From: Rhodospirillales bacterium
GTDB taxonomy: Bacteria; Pseudomonadota; Alphaproteobacteria; Rhodospirillales; Shumkoniaceae
Length of the DNA: 61,523 nucleotides
Reading direction: 5' to 3'
Assembly: GCA_014859895.1 (NCBI GenBank)
Contig: JACZKS010000179.1
Location: forward strand, 1-61,523
The translations under genes were made by a program, and so were the position numbers. The notes beneath the pieces are model-generated. The model was not told the DNA's origin. It did no database searches and saw only the letters and a list, made by a program, of their open reading frames with translations. Shown here piece after piece: positions 18,409 to 28,008 of this stretch (position 1 is its first letter; each line of letters starts with the position of its first letter).

Positions 18409-20487
18409 ATGGCCGAACTGCTGCTTGAACTGTTCTCCGAGGAAATTCCGGCGCGCATGCAGGCGCGCGCCGCCGACGACCTGAAGCGCCTGGTGATCGA
18501 CGGCCTGAAGACGGCCGGGCTGGAATTTGCGAAAGCCGAAACCTTCGTGACGCCGCGCCGCCTGACCCTGGTGGTCGACGGCCTGCCGGTCGCCCAGCCC
18601 GACGTCAGGGAAGAACGCAAGGGGCCGCGCGTCGGCTCGCCCGAGGGCGCCATCGCCGGCTTCCTCAAGGCCGCCGGCATCGACAGCCTGGACGCCTGCG
18701 AAATTCGTTCCGATCCCAAGAAAGGCGATTACTACGTCGCCATCGCCGAGAGGAAGGGCGCGGCTACCCTGAAGGTGCTGCCGTCCGTGCTGGCGGCGGC
18801 CATTGCCGCTTTGCCGTGGCCGAAGTCCATGCGCTGGGCCGATCACACGGTGCGCTGGGTGCGGCCCTTGCATTCGATCCTCTGCCTGTTCGAGAGCGGG
18901 GCGGTGCCGGTGGTCTTTGGCCCGGTGGCGGCGGGCAATGTGACGCGCGGCCACCGCTTCCTGGCGCCCGAGCTGTTCGCGGTGAAGGACTTCGCCGAAT
19001 ACGCGGCCAAGCTGCGGGCCGCCAAGGTGATGCTGGATGCCGCCGAGCGGCGAGCCGTGATCAAGGCCGAGGCCGAGGCGCTGACCAAGGCCGAGGGGCT
19101 GACGGTGAAGGCCGACGAGGGGTTGCTGGGCGAGGTGGCCGGGCTCGTCGAATGGCCGGTGGTGCGTATGGGGCGCATCGATGCCGCGTTCATGGATCTG
19201 CCGCCCGAGGTGCTGGCCACCTCGATGCGGGCCCACCAGAAATACTTCTCGACTCTGGACAAGGCGGGCAAGCTGGCGCCGCGCTTCGTCGTCGTCGCCA
19301 ATAACGAAACCGCCGACGGTGGCGTCCAGATCGTCAAGGGCAACGAGCGGGTGCTGCGGGCTCGCCTGTCGGATGCCAAGTTCTTCTGGGAACAGGATCG
19401 CAAGCGCACCCTTGAAAGCCGGGTAGACAAACTGGCCGAGCGCATCTTCCACGCCAAGCTGGGCAGCGATCGCGAGCGCGTTTCGCGCCTCCGCGAATTG
19501 GCCAAGTTCATCGCCGGCCACGTGCCGGGTGCGGAGGTGGCGGCGGCCGAGCGTGCCGCGCTACTCAGCAAGGCCGACCTCGGTAGCGAGATGGTCGGCG
19601 AGTTTCCCGAGTTGCAGGGCGTCATGGGCCGCTATTACGCGCTCCACGACGGCGAGATGCCGGCCGTCGCCGATGCCATCGCGGAGCACTATTCACCGCA
19701 GGGGCCCGGCGACGCCTGCCCGTCGAAACCGCTCAGTGTCACGGTGGCGCTGGCCGACAAGATCGACACTCTGGTCGGGTTTTTTGCCATCGACGAGAAG
19801 CCGACCGGATCGAAGGACCCCTTCGCGCTCCGCCGCGCCGCGTTGGGCGTCATCCGCCTCATCGTCGAGAACGGTTTGCGGTTGCCGCTGATGCAGGTCT
19901 TCGAGGCGGCGCGCGGCCTTTACGCGGGCCAGGGCATTGCCCAGGCGGCCTCGCTGGATGTGAAGGGGCTGCTGGAATTTTTCGCCGACCGCCTGAAGGT
20001 GCACCTGCGCGAAAAGGGGGTGCGTCACGACCTGATTTCGGCGGTGTTCGCGGTCGGCGGCGAGGATGACTTCGTGCGGCTGCTGGCCCGGGTCGATGCC
20101 CTGGCCGCGTTCCTGGCGTCCGAAGACGGCGCCGACCTGCTGATTGCTTTCCGCCGGGCGGCCAACATCGTGCGCATCGAAGAGAAGAAGGACGGTGCCA
20201 GCTACGCGGCGGGGGCCGAAGCGGCACTGCTGAAGCAGGGCGAAGAGATCGAATTGAGTGGGAAGATTGGCGAGATCATGCCCCTGGTCGCCGACGAGAT
20301 CCGCCGCGAGCATTTCAACGAAGCTATGTCCATCCTGGCCCGGCTGCGAGGACCGGTCGATGCCTTTTTCGACAAGGTCACCGTCAACTGCGACGAGCCG
20401 GCTCTCAGGAAAAATCGTTTGCGTCTTTTGTCGACCGTGCGGTCGGCCCTAACGGAGGTGGCCGACTTCTCATTAATAGAAGGGTAG
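18409..20487 (+). CDS. glyS: Glycine--tRNA ligase beta subunit
   Basis: tRNA-binding subunit of glycyl-tRNA synthetase. 692 residues, standard length, starting [18 protein letters not shown]. It carries the B5-like and HD-like region [20 protein letters not shown] and a C-terminal anticodon-binding domain. The start is 2 bp after glyQ; the long open frame upstream in this phase overlaps glyQ and is not used. ppdK begins 4 bp after the stop, so glyQ-glyS-ppdK probably form one transcript ending at the 23.2 kb terminator. Confidence 0.97.
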   Translation: MAELLLELFSEEIPARMQARAADDLKRLVIDGLKTAGLEFAKAETFVTPRRLTLVVDGLPVAQPDVREERKGPRVGSPEGAIAGFLKAAGIDSLDACEIRSDPKKGDYYVAIAERKGAATLKVLPSVLAAAIAALPWPKSMRWADHTVRWVRPLHSILCLFESGAVPVVFGPVAAGNVTRGHRFLAPELFAVKDFAEYAAKLRAAKVMLDAAERRAVIKAEAEALTKAEGLTVKADEGLLGEVAGLVEWPVVRMGRIDAAFMDLPPEVLATSMRAHQKYFSTLDKAGKLAPRFVVVANNETADGGVQIVKGNERVLRARLSDAKFFWEQDRKRTLESRVDKLAERIFHAKLGSDRERVSRLRELAKFIAGHVPGAEVAAAERAALLSKADLGSEMVGEFPELQGVMGRYYALHDGEMPAVADAIAEHYSPQGPGDACPSKPLSVTVALADKIDTLVGFFAIDEKPTGSKDPFALRRAALGVIRLIVENGLRLPLMQVFEAARGLYAGQGIAQAASLDVKGLLEFFADRLKVHLREKGVRHDLISAVFAVGGEDDFVRLLARVDALAAFLASEDGADLLIAFRRAANIVRIEEKKDGASYAAGAEAALLKQGEEIELSGKIGEIMPLVADEIRREHFNEAMSILARLRGPVDAFFDKVTVNCDEPALRKNRLRLLSTVRSALTEVADFSLIEG

Positions 20488-20491
20488 AAAC

Positions 20492-23167
20492 ATGCCTAAA
20501 TGGGTCTACGGCTTTGGAGACGGTTCCGCCGACGGCAACGCAAGCATGAAGCATCTCCTCGGAGGCAAGGGGGCGAACCTTGCCGAGATGAGCCGCCTGG
20601 GCATCCCGGTGCCTCCAGGGTTCACCATCACCACCGAGGTTTGCACCTATTACTACCAGAACAAGCAGACCTATCCGGCCGATCTCAAGCCCGAGGTCGA
20701 GGCGGCGCTGGCCCGGATCGAGAAGACCATGGGCCACAAATTCAATAGCCGTGAGATGCCCCTTCTGCTCTCTATCCGCTCGGGAGCGCGGGCCTCGATG
20801 CCCGGCATGATGGATACGGTGCTCAACCTGGGGCTCAACCGCGAAACCGTGGCGGCGCTGGCGAAGACCACCGGCGACGAGCGCTTCGCGCTGGACAGCT
20901 ACCGGCGCTTCATCCAGATGTACTGCAACGTGGTGCTTGGTATCGGCCACCACCACTTCGAATCCATCCTCGAAGAGCGCAAGGAAGCCAAGGGCTACCG
21001 GCAGGATACCGACCTCACCGCCGAGGACTGGAAGGTCGTCGTCAAGGGCTACGAAAAGAAGGTCGAAGAAAATCTGGGTAAGCCCTTCCCGCAAGATCCC
21101 TACGAGCAGCTGTGGGGCGCCATCGGCGCCGTATTCGGCAGTTGGATGAACGAGCGGGCCATCACCTACCGCAAGCTGAACTCGCTCCCCGACAGTTGGG
21201 GCACCGCTGTCAACGTCCAGGCCATGGTGTTCGGCAACATGGGCGAGGATTGCGCCACGGGGGTCTGCTTCACCCGCAACCCGGCGACCGGCGAGAACGC
21301 CTACTACGGCGAATATCTGGTCAACGCGCAGGGCGAGGACGTGGTGGCCGGCATCCGCACGCCGCAGCCGTTGTCCCTGGCCGAGAAGAAACATGCGGGA
21401 TCGGATCTTCCGGCTCTCGAAGAGGTCATGCCCTCGCTCTACAAGGAATTGTACGTCGTCCGCGCGCAGCTGGAGAAGCACTACAAAGACATGCAGGACA
21501 TGGAGTTCACCATCCAGCAGGGCAAGCTGTGGATGCTCCAGACCCGTACCGGCAAGCGCACCGCCAAGGCGGCCCTGCGCATCGCCGTCGAGATGAAGGA
21601 AGAAGGGCTGATCGATGGCAAGGAAGCTGTGCGCCGGGTCGATCCGGCCGGGCTCGACCAGCTTTTGCATCCGACCCTCGATCCAAATGTACCGAAGAAA
21701 TTGCTGAGCAAGGGGCTGGCGGCCTCGCCGGGGGCGGCGTCGGGCAAGGTGGTGTTCAGCGCGGCCGACGCGGAAGCCTGGGTCGGTCGGGGCGAGAAGG
21801 TCATGTTGTGCCGGATCGAGACCAGCCCCGACGACATCGGCGGCATGCATGTTTCCGAAGGGATCCTGACCGCCCGAGGCGGCATGACCAGTCACGCCGC
21901 CGTGGTCGCCCGCGGCATGGGGACGCCCTGCGTGTCTGGTGCCGGCGACCTGAAGATCGACTATGCGGCTAAGACCATCAAGGTTTGCGGCCAGACTATC
22001 CACGAAGGCGATGTCCTGACCTTGGACGGCTCGACCGGCGAGGTGTTCCTTGGCGCCGTTCCGACCACCCACCCCGAGCTTTCGGGTGATTTCGCCAAGC
22101 TGATGGAATGGGTTGACGTCATCCGTACCATGAAGGTCCGGGCCAACGCCGAAACGCCACTGGACGCCGCGATGGCCCGCAAGTTCGGAGCGGATGGCAT
22201 CGGTCTATGCCGGACCGAGCACATGTTCTTCGATCCGCAGCGGATCATCCATGTCCGCGAGATGATCGTCGCCAACACCGAGGAACAGCGCCGCGTCGCA
22301 CTGGCCAAACTGCTGCCTTATCAGCGCGACGATTTCGCCGAAATCTTCCGGATCATGGACCGCCTGCCAGTGACCATCCGGCTGCTCGACCCGCCGCTGC
22401 ACGAGTTTCTGCCGAACACCGACGCCGACTTCCGAGAGGTCGCCAAGGCCGCCGGCATGGATTTCAATGCGGTTAAATCCCGCGCGGCTTCCTTGCACGA
22501 GACGAACCCGATGCTCGGCCATCGTGGCTGCCGGCTCGGCATAACCTATCCGGAAATCAGCGAGATGCAGGCGCGCGCCATCTTCGAAGCAGCCTGCGAC
22601 ATGACCCATGAGGGCATCGAGGTGTTGCCCGAGGTGATGATCCCGCTGGTTGGGTTGAAGGCCGAGTTCGACATTCTGAAAGAGGTGATCGACAAGACGG
22701 CCCAGGCCGTGTTTGCCGAAAAGGGCGTCGAGGTGAAGTACCTGGTCGGCACAATGATCGAGGTGCCGCGCGCAGCCTTGGTTGCCGACAAGATCGCCGA
22801 GGGGGCCGAGTTCTTCAGCTTCGGCACCAACGATCTGACCCAGATGGGCTACGGCCTGTCGCGCGACGATGCCGGAAGCTTCCTGAAGGTCTATGTGGAG
22901 AAGGGGCTGATTGACGTCGATCCTTTCGTCAGCCTGGACCAGGAGGGCGTCGGCGATCTGGTGCGCATCGCCGTCGAGAAGGGCCGTTCGACCCGCAAGG
23001 ATCTCAAGCTCGGCATCTGCGGCGAGCACGGCGGCGACCCGGCCTCCATCCACTTCTGCCAGCGCGTTGGGCTCAACTACGTGTCCTGTTCGCCCTACCG
23101 CGTGCCGATTGCCCGTCTGGCGGCGGCCCAGGCGGCGCTTGGTGTCGAGGGCGAGACCAACGCCTGA
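20492..23167 (+). CDS. ppdK: Pyruvate, phosphate dikinase
   Basis: Cytoplasmic enzyme interconverting pyruvate + ATP + Pi and phosphoenolpyruvate + AMP + PPi. 891 residues, the full family length. N-terminal ATP-grasp domain (YGFGDGSADGNASMKHLLGGKG is split over residues 4-25), central phospho-histidine domain GGMTSHAAVVARGMG, and C-terminal PEP-binding TIM barrel with GTNDLTQM and the catalytic Cys region LGICGEHGGDP. GAAGGG precedes the ATG. It is adjacent to glyQS, an arrangement common in alphaproteobacteria. Confidence 0.97.
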   Translation: MPKWVYGFGDGSADGNASMKHLLGGKGANLAEMSRLGIPVPPGFTITTEVCTYYYQNKQTYPADLKPEVEAALARIEKTMGHKFNSREMPLLLSIRSGARASMPGMMDTVLNLGLNRETVAALAKTTGDERFALDSYRRFIQMYCNVVLGIGHHHFESILEERKEAKGYRQDTDLTAEDWKVVVKGYEKKVEENLGKPFPQDPYEQLWGAIGAVFGSWMNERAITYRKLNSLPDSWGTAVNVQAMVFGNMGEDCATGVCFTRNPATGENAYYGEYLVNAQGEDVVAGIRTPQPLSLAEKKHAGSDLPALEEVMPSLYKELYVVRAQLEKHYKDMQDMEFTIQQGKLWMLQTRTGKRTAKAALRIAVEMKEEGLIDGKEAVRRVDPAGLDQLLHPTLDPNVPKKLLSKGLAASPGAASGKVVFSAADAEAWVGRGEKVMLCRIETSPDDIGGMHVSEGILTARGGMTSHAAVVARGMGTPCVSGAGDLKIDYAAKTIKVCGQTIHEGDVLTLDGSTGEVFLGAVPTTHPELSGDFAKLMEWVDVIRTMKVRANAETPLDAAMARKFGADGIGLCRTEHMFFDPQRIIHVREMIVANTEEQRRVALAKLLPYQRDDFAEIFRIMDRLPVTIRLLDPPLHEFLPNTDADFREVAKAAGMDFNAVKSRAASLHETNPMLGHRGCRLGITYPEISEMQARAIFEAACDMTHEGIEVLPEVMIPLVGLKAEFDILKEVIDKTAQAVFAEKGVEVKYLVGTMIEVPRAALVADKIAEGAEFFSFGTNDLTQMGYGLSRDDAGSFLKVYVEKGLIDVDPFVSLDQEGVGDLVRIAVEKGRSTRKDLKLGICGEHGGDPASIHFCQRVGLNYVSCSPYRVPIARLAAAQAALGVEGETNA

Positions 23168-23192
23168 GCACCGCGACACATGAGCGCAAAGT

Positions 23193-23225
23193 GGCCCGGC
23201 GGGGGACACCCTGCCGGGCCTTTTC
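23193..23225 (+). terminator. Terminator of glyQ-glyS-ppdK
   Basis: GGCCCGGCGGGG and CCCTGCCGGGCC form a GC stem followed by TTTT. It lies between ppdK and the convergent arsM. Confidence 0.85.
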
Positions 23226-23245
23226 GTTGGTCGGATCTTCCTGCG

Positions 23246-24064
23246 TCAGGCTCGGGATACCGGCTTGGTGCCGAGCACGGTGACGCTACGCAGCTCGGTG
23301 CCGGAGGCCCGGAAATCCTTAAGCCCCCGCGCGTCGAGGTATTGACCTAGCAGGTCGTCGGGCAGGGCGATCGACTTGGCCTCGGCGACGCGGACGTCGG
23401 TGAACCCGGCTTTGCTGAGCAGGCCGAGGTAGTCGGCCTCGGCGATGGCGCCGGCCACACAGCCGACATGGAGCGCCGCGGCGTCGCGGATGGGGGCGGG
23501 AAGGGCCACGCTGGAGACGATGTCGGATACGCAGAACCGGCCGCCTGCCTTCAGCACGCGGAACATCTCGGCGAAGGCGGCAGCCTTGTCGGGCACCAGG
23601 TTGAGCACGCAGTTGCTGATCACGATGTCGACCAATCCGGCCTCGACCGGCAGGTTCTCGATCTCGCCCAGCCGGAACTCGACGTTCCCGTAGCCGAGCT
23701 TGGCGGCGTTGGCGCGTGCCTTGGCGATCATTTCCGGCGTCATGTCGACGCCGATCACGCGGCCCGTCCCGTTCAACTCGCGGCGGGCGACGAAGCAATC
23801 GATGCCGGCGCCCGAGCCAAGGTCGAGCACCGTCTCGCCCGGTTGGATGGCTGCGTGGCGGGTCGGTAAGCCGCAGCCGAGCCCGAGGTCGGCCTCTGCG
23901 ACGTATCCGTCGACCTGGCTATAGGCGTTGCCGACCATGTTGAGGCCGAGCGTCAGGTCGGAGTTGCAGCCGCAGGACGACGGGCCGCAACAACCGGAAC
24001 CACGGGTCACCGCGTCGGCATAGCGTTCGCGAACAATGGTCTTGATGTCAGGGGGCGGGGTCAT
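23246..24064 (-). CDS. arsM: Arsenite S-adenosylmethyltransferase
   Basis: Methylates trivalent arsenic with SAM, giving methylated and volatile arsenicals. 272 residues. It has the N-terminal Cys cluster GSGCCGPSSCGC, SAM motif VLDLGSGAGIDCFVARREL, and the two further conserved arsenic-binding Cys in ISNCVLNL and LHVGCVAGA. The ATG at 24064 has GGAG 8 nt upstream; a farther start at 24085 is less likely. It is transcribed divergently from arsR with only 49 bp between, so ArsR probably controls both. Confidence 0.93.
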   Translation of the reverse strand: MTPPPDIKTIVRERYADAVTRGSGCCGPSSCGCNSDLTLGLNMVGNAYSQVDGYVAEADLGLGCGLPTRHAAIQPGETVLDLGSGAGIDCFVARRELNGTGRVIGVDMTPEMIAKARANAAKLGYGNVEFRLGEIENLPVEAGLVDIVISNCVLNLVPDKAAAFAEMFRVLKAGGRFCVSDIVSSVALPAPIRDAAALHVGCVAGAIAEADYLGLLSKAGFTDVRVAEAKSIALPDDLLGQYLDARGLKDFRASGTELRSVTVLGTKPVSRA

Positions 24065-24090
24065 GGCATGATCTCCACTGGTCAAATTCT

Positions 24091-24111
24091 GATTATTCGA
24101 TTATTCTAGAA
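24091..24111. promoter_or_regulatory. Candidate ArsR operator in the arsM-arsR intergenic region
   Basis: AT-rich island in GC-rich DNA: a tandem direct repeat GATTATTC GATTATTC (24091-24106) runs into the palindrome TTCTAGAA (24104-24111), immediately before the arsR ATG. The position suits repression of both divergent genes. This is inferred from position and composition. Confidence 0.5.
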
Positions 24112-24113
24112 AT

Positions 24114-24449
24114 ATGGAAACGAAGCAAGCCCTAAATTGCCTGGCCGCCCTCGCCCAGGAAACCCGCCTCGAGGTGTTCCGCCTGTTGGTCCGCCGGGGC
24201 GAGGCCGGCATGGCCGCCGGCGATATCGCGTTGGAGGTTGGTGCACCGGGATCGACGCTCTCGTTCCATCTGAAGGAACTGGAGCGCACCGGCCTCGTCA
24301 CGGTTCGCCGTCATCAGCGGCAGATGCTCTACGCCGTCGATTGTGCCGCCATGCGCCGTTTCCTGGACTTCCTCCAAAAGGACTGCTGCCAGGACCATCC
24401 CGATATCTGCGGGTGCGCCCCGGCCGACGCCACGCAAGAACGTCGTTGA
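24114..24449 (+). CDS. arsR: ArsR family arsenic-responsive repressor
   Basis: 111-residue winged-helix repressor; arsenite binding releases it from DNA. The recognition helix segment is EVGAPGSTLSFHLKELERTG. It lacks the classical ELCVCDL site of plasmid R773 ArsR. Instead it has a C-terminal Cys set at 91, 92, 99 and 101 (DCCQDHPDICGC), resembling the C-terminal site of the Acidithiobacillus ferrooxidans type of ArsR. It is divergent from arsM, with arsC about 200 bp downstream. Confidence 0.92.
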   Translation: METKQALNCLAALAQETRLEVFRLLVRRGEAGMAAGDIALEVGAPGSTLSFHLKELERTGLVTVRRHQRQMLYAVDCAAMRRFLDFLQKDCCQDHPDICGCAPADATQERR

Positions 24450-24464
24450 CGGGATGCCTATACC

Positions 24465-24482
24465 TTATATTTCGCCATATAA
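24465..24482. promoter_or_regulatory. AT-rich palindrome upstream of arsC, possible second ArsR operator
   Basis: Perfect arms TTATAT and ATATAA separated by 6 bp, in the 198-bp gap between arsR and arsC. That gap otherwise contains no gene. It is probably part of an arsC promoter/operator, based on position only. Confidence 0.4.
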
Positions 24483-24647
24483 CGAATTATCAGGTACATT
24501 TCGGGTGATCGAGCAGTTTGCGTACTGTCGTTCTGGCGGAATGCCTGTGCGACGAGGGGCCGGCGGTGCTGGCCGGCCTCGATCGTCACAGACTTGCAAC
24601 ACAAGGGCGGTACAAGGAAGCGACCCCCACCGGCTGAAGGATCTCCC

Positions 24648-25172
24648 ATGACCGATAAAGTCTTCAATGTCTTGTTCCTGTGCACGGGCAATTCGGCCCG
24701 CAGCATCATGGCCGAGGCGATCATGAACAGCCTCGGCAAGGACAAGTTCCGGGCTTACAGCGCCGGCAGCCACCCTTCCGGCCGCGTGCATCCCCTGGCG
24801 CTCGACGTCCTGCGCATCGCCGGGCTTCCCACCGAGGGTGCGCGCTCCAAGGCTTGGGACGAGTTCGCCGAATCGGGCGCGCCGGTGATGGATTTCGTCT
24901 TCACCGTCTGCGACAACGCGGCCGGCGAGGTCTGCCCGGTGTGGCCCGGCCAGCCGATGACGGCGCATTGGGGGGTCGAGGACCCCGCCGCCTTCGAGGG
25001 AACGGACGCCGAGAAGCACGCCTTCTTCCTCAAGGTCTTCCGCATGCTGCAGAACCGCATCGCGGTGTTCGCCAGCCTTCCGGTCGCCTCGCTGGACAGG
25101 CAATCGCTGCACAGCCGCGTCAAGGACATCGGCCGCATGCGCGACGAAGCCGCCTCGGCCGATCCCGCCTGA
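24648..25172 (+). CDS. arsC: Arsenate reductase, low-molecular-weight phosphatase fold (ArsC family)
   Basis: Reduces arsenate to arsenite, probably coupled to thioredoxin. 174 residues. The P-loop CTGNSARS starts at Cys12, and two further Cys at 88 and 96 (VCDNAAGEVCPVWPG) form the usual redox relay. AAGGATCTCCC precedes the ATG. Together with arsR and arsM it makes a reduce-then-methylate arsenic module. No arsenite efflux pump gene (arsB/acr3) is seen nearby. Confidence 0.93.
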   Translation: MTDKVFNVLFLCTGNSARSIMAEAIMNSLGKDKFRAYSAGSHPSGRVHPLALDVLRIAGLPTEGARSKAWDEFAESGAPVMDFVFTVCDNAAGEVCPVWPGQPMTAHWGVEDPAAFEGTDAEKHAFFLKVFRMLQNRIAVFASLPVASLDRQSLHSRVKDIGRMRDEAASADPA

Positions 25173-25285
25173 ACCAAGGACCACGAAAACATGTCGGTGC
25201 AATGCGAAGTGACCAGCCGCCGGGCGGCCGAGGCCCCCATGGGGATTTTCGAGCGCTGCTCACGCTGTGGGTGGCGCTCTGTACC

Positions 25286-25678
25286 ATGACGGATTTCGCA
25301 ACCAAACGGCTTGCCGCCGATGCGGACGTCGTCGCCCCGGACGGTTCCGACGTTCGCATTCTGCTTGGCCTTGCCGGGGGCGGCGCGGCCCATTTTCAGC
25401 TCGGCTCGGGGAAGACCTCGCGGGCGGTGACGCACCGCACGGTCGAGGATATCTGGTTCTTCGTCGGCGGTCGTGGCGAGATGTGGCGCAAACAGGGTGC
25501 CCGCGAGGAAGTTGTCACCGTCGAGCCGGGTGTGTGCCTGACCATCCCGCTGGGGGCACATTTCCAGTTCCGCGCCTTGGGCGGCGAGCCCTTGGCCGCC
25601 GTCGGCGTCACCATGCCTCCCTGGCCGGGCGACGGCGAGGCGGTCGTCGTGGAAGGCAAGTGGCTGCCTACGGTCTAA
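25286..25678 (+). CDS. Cupin domain protein
   Basis: 130-residue single cupin barrel. Metal-site-like segments are VTHRTVEDIWFFVGGRGEMW (first cupin motif, with His and Glu) and PLGAHFQFRALG (second). The substrate is unknown; small cupins of this type include sugar isomerases and ligand sensors. The ribosome site is weak. It follows arsC by about 110 bp, but a link to arsenic is not shown. Confidence 0.8.
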   Translation: MTDFATKRLAADADVVAPDGSDVRILLGLAGGGAAHFQLGSGKTSRAVTHRTVEDIWFFVGGRGEMWRKQGAREEVVTVEPGVCLTIPLGAHFQFRALGGEPLAAVGVTMPPWPGDGEAVVVEGKWLPTV

Positions 25679-25685
25679 GCCCGTC

Positions 25686-26237
25686 TCACGTCCGCACGCG
25701 TGCTGGATTGCCGAAGGCCTTGGCGTCGGCCGGTATGTCGCGGGTGACCACGCTGCCCGCGCCGATCAGGGCGCCGTCACCGATGGATACGCCCGGCAGG
25801 ATGATCGCGCCGCCGCCGATCCAGACGTTGCGCCCGATGCGGACCGGGCGGCCGTACTCCAGACCGGACGCCCGCTCCGCCGGGTCGCGCGGATGGTCGG
25901 CCGTGAGGATCTGTACCCCCGGTCCAATCTGCGTGCGGTCACCAATCGTGACCCCTACAACATCGAGGATCACGCAATTGAAGTTCAGGAACACGCCCGC
26001 GCCGAGGCTGATGTTGAAGCCGTAGTCGCAATGGAACGGCGGCCGAATCACCGCGCCTTCGCCGACCGCGGCAAAGCGTTCCACCAGCAGTTGGCGCCGG
26101 TCGGAAGGAGCCATGTCAAGCGACGCGTTATAGCGGGCGAGCCACCTTTTCGTTGCCGCCTGGTCGGCCTGGATCTCTGGTGCGCCGGCATCGTACAACT
26201 CACCGGCTAGCATCTTATCCTTTTCCGTGCGCGTCAT
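25686..26237 (-). CDS. Maltose/galactoside O-acetyltransferase family protein
   Basis: 183-residue left-handed beta-helix acetyltransferase. N-terminal MTRTEKDKMLAGELYDAG is the standard Mac domain, followed by hexapeptide repeats (IGPGVQILTADHPRDP with the catalytic His, WIGGGAIILPGVSIGDGALI). It uses acetyl-CoA to acetylate sugars; the true acceptor is unknown. GAGAGGGAG precedes the ATG. It ends 7 bp from the cupin gene on the opposite strand. Confidence 0.92.
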   Translation of the reverse strand: MTRTEKDKMLAGELYDAGAPEIQADQAATKRWLARYNASLDMAPSDRRQLLVERFAAVGEGAVIRPPFHCDYGFNISLGAGVFLNFNCVILDVVGVTIGDRTQIGPGVQILTADHPRDPAERASGLEYGRPVRIGRNVWIGGGAIILPGVSIGDGALIGAGSVVTRDIPADAKAFGNPARVRT

Positions 26238-26284
26238 GCTCCCTCTCTTGCGAGATAAAATGGCAAGGTGGTGTCGCCGATCGC

Positions 26285-26935
26285 CTACCGGTGCACGTAG
26301 ATGGTCCACTCGGCGAGCGGATAGTCACGCAACACGGTGACGTTGGGCGACAGTTCCTTCACGCAGAAAGCGTGGAACTCCTGCCAGTCTGCGTAATAGA
26401 GGTCATGCTCCTTGCGCTTCTTGGTGGTGGCACACAGCATATTGAAGGCGAGGCCCTTGCGGGTCTTCGACCACAGGTCCCTGAGGCTCCCCTCGACATA
26501 GGCGGCCCAGTCGCGGTCGCTTTCGTCGAGTTTCATGTTGTAGGTGCCCGACACGAACGAATAGTCGGCCTCGCGCGTCGCCATCAGGCTCTGGCCGAAT
26601 TGGGCCCGAGGGTCGCGGATGCGCCGGGCAGCCTCGCGCACCATGCCCTCGGAAATGTCGTAGCCGAAATAGCGGCTGTCTTGCATGAGGGGACGAGACG
26701 CTATGAAATCGAAGAAGGCACCGTAGCCGCAGCCGAGATCGTTGAGCGAGATCCCGCCCTTGTCATCCTTGAGATCGATGACGCCGAGCAGCACTTCGAA
26801 GCGCAGACGCTGCCCCGCCTCGTTGTTCCAATAGACGCCTCGCGCCGTGGGGCCACACTGGTCCAGGCGGAAATCGTAGAGGACGGCGATGGGGGCCAAC
26901 CGGCGGGCGGCTTCGCGGATGTCGTCGGATTTCAT
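26285..26935 (-). CDS. Class I SAM-dependent methyltransferase
   Basis: 216-residue methyltransferase with motif I reading LNDLGCGYGAFFDFIA and motif II FGYDISEGMV. The target is unknown; the AFNMLCATTKKRKEHDLYYA segment resembles small-molecule or sugar methyltransferases. It starts 22 bp after the YgfZ-like gene on the same strand, so they may be co-transcribed. A GGAG lies upstream of the ATG. Confidence 0.85.
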   Translation of the reverse strand: MKSDDIREAARRLAPIAVLYDFRLDQCGPTARGVYWNNEAGQRLRFEVLLGVIDLKDDKGGISLNDLGCGYGAFFDFIASRPLMQDSRYFGYDISEGMVREAARRIRDPRAQFGQSLMATREADYSFVSGTYNMKLDESDRDWAAYVEGSLRDLWSKTRKGLAFNMLCATTKKRKEHDLYYADWQEFHAFCVKELSPNVTVLRDYPLAEWTIYVHR

Positions 26936-26957
26936 GCGGCGGTTTCTCCGGCCTTAC

Positions 26958-27854
26958 TCATGCCCGGAGCCAGGCGGGCTTTTCGGGGACAAGGTGGGTG
27001 TCACCCGCCACCAGGGGAGTGCCGGCTCCTTCCGCCGCTGTCAGCGCTTCGAGGCGCAGCAGGGCAAGCCCGATGCCGGGCGCCGAGGAGCGCATTTCGC
27101 CGGCGTCGCGGCCATCCAGCAGGATCTGCGTCCCCGGCGCCGGTGATCGGCCGTCGAAGCGGACCGGCACCAGGCGACGCTTGATCAGGCCGCGGTATTT
27201 TGTGCGCGCCGTCAGTTCCTGCCCCAGGAAGCAGCCCTTCTGCCAATCGACACCATTGAGCTCGTCGAAGCCGGCCTCGAGCAGGATGGTCTTCTCCACC
27301 ACCATGTCGCGGCTGCCGTCCGGCAGGCCGAGAGCCAGGCGGTGGGTGTCGTAGGCGGCAAATGTGGCCTCGGAGAAGTCCATTTTGCGCAGAACTTCCT
27401 CACCACCCTCGCGCGGCAGGATGGCGCGCACGCCGGCCGCCCCCAGGCGCGGATCGCGATAGACGACGCCGCCGGCGAAGGCGGCGGCGCCCGTATCGCC
27501 GTTCAGTTGAAAGGCGTGGCCGGCCCCTTCCCCGAACACCGCGGCGATGATGAAATCCGCCGTTCTCTCCTCGACGGTCACCCTGGAGCGCAGGCGATAA
27601 AGGGAAAGCCTGCGGGCCAGGTCGGCGGCGCGCTCGGCTTCGCAATCCAGCACCAGGGTGTCGCCCAGCAGCACGATGAAGAAGTCATGCAGATATTTTC
27701 CCTGGGCGGTCAGGAAGGCCGCGTAGATGGCACGATCATCGTTCACCTGGCGGATATCATTGGAAATCAGACCCTGCAGGAAGGTCCGGGCATCTTCGCC
27801 TCGTACCTCCAGCAGCCCGCGATTTTCAAGCCTTGCAAATGAAGGGTTTGCCAT
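26958..27854 (-). CDS. YgfZ/GcvT family folate-binding protein
   Basis: 298-residue protein of the YgfZ (IbaG-linked) family, which uses folate and supports maintenance of certain iron-sulfur proteins such as MiaB. The signature K-G-C-x-x-G-Q-E is present in KGCFLGQELTARTKY, and the GcvT-like N-terminus reads LLEVRGEDARTFLQGLISND. Length is normal. It is divergent from the glycosyltransferase gene, with a 154-bp gap that should hold both promoters. Confidence 0.93.
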   Translation of the reverse strand: MANPSFARLENRGLLEVRGEDARTFLQGLISNDIRQVNDDRAIYAAFLTAQGKYLHDFFIVLLGDTLVLDCEAERAADLARRLSLYRLRSRVTVEERTADFIIAAVFGEGAGHAFQLNGDTGAAAFAGGVVYRDPRLGAAGVRAILPREGGEEVLRKMDFSEATFAAYDTHRLALGLPDGSRDMVVEKTILLEAGFDELNGVDWQKGCFLGQELTARTKYRGLIKRRLVPVRFDGRSPAPGTQILLDGRDAGEMRSSAPGIGLALLRLEALTAAEGAGTPLVAGDTHLVPEKPAWLRA

Positions 27855-28008
27855 GCGCGTCCTTGTTTTATTCGGTATAACATGACGCTATTGCCCGTGC
27901 CCCAAGAATTGGCGCATCGATGACGCCTTGGCAAGGGTTTGGGGCCTTTCCAAGGTCCCGCTCGGGACGTATAACAGCCGCCGCGGACTTCAAGAGGGTG
28001 ATGCCCCA

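Noticed and set aside
20405-22072. 555-codon ORF antisense to ppdK
   Set aside because: Mirrors the codon structure of ppdK, which is unmistakable on the other strand; a third-position GC artefact.
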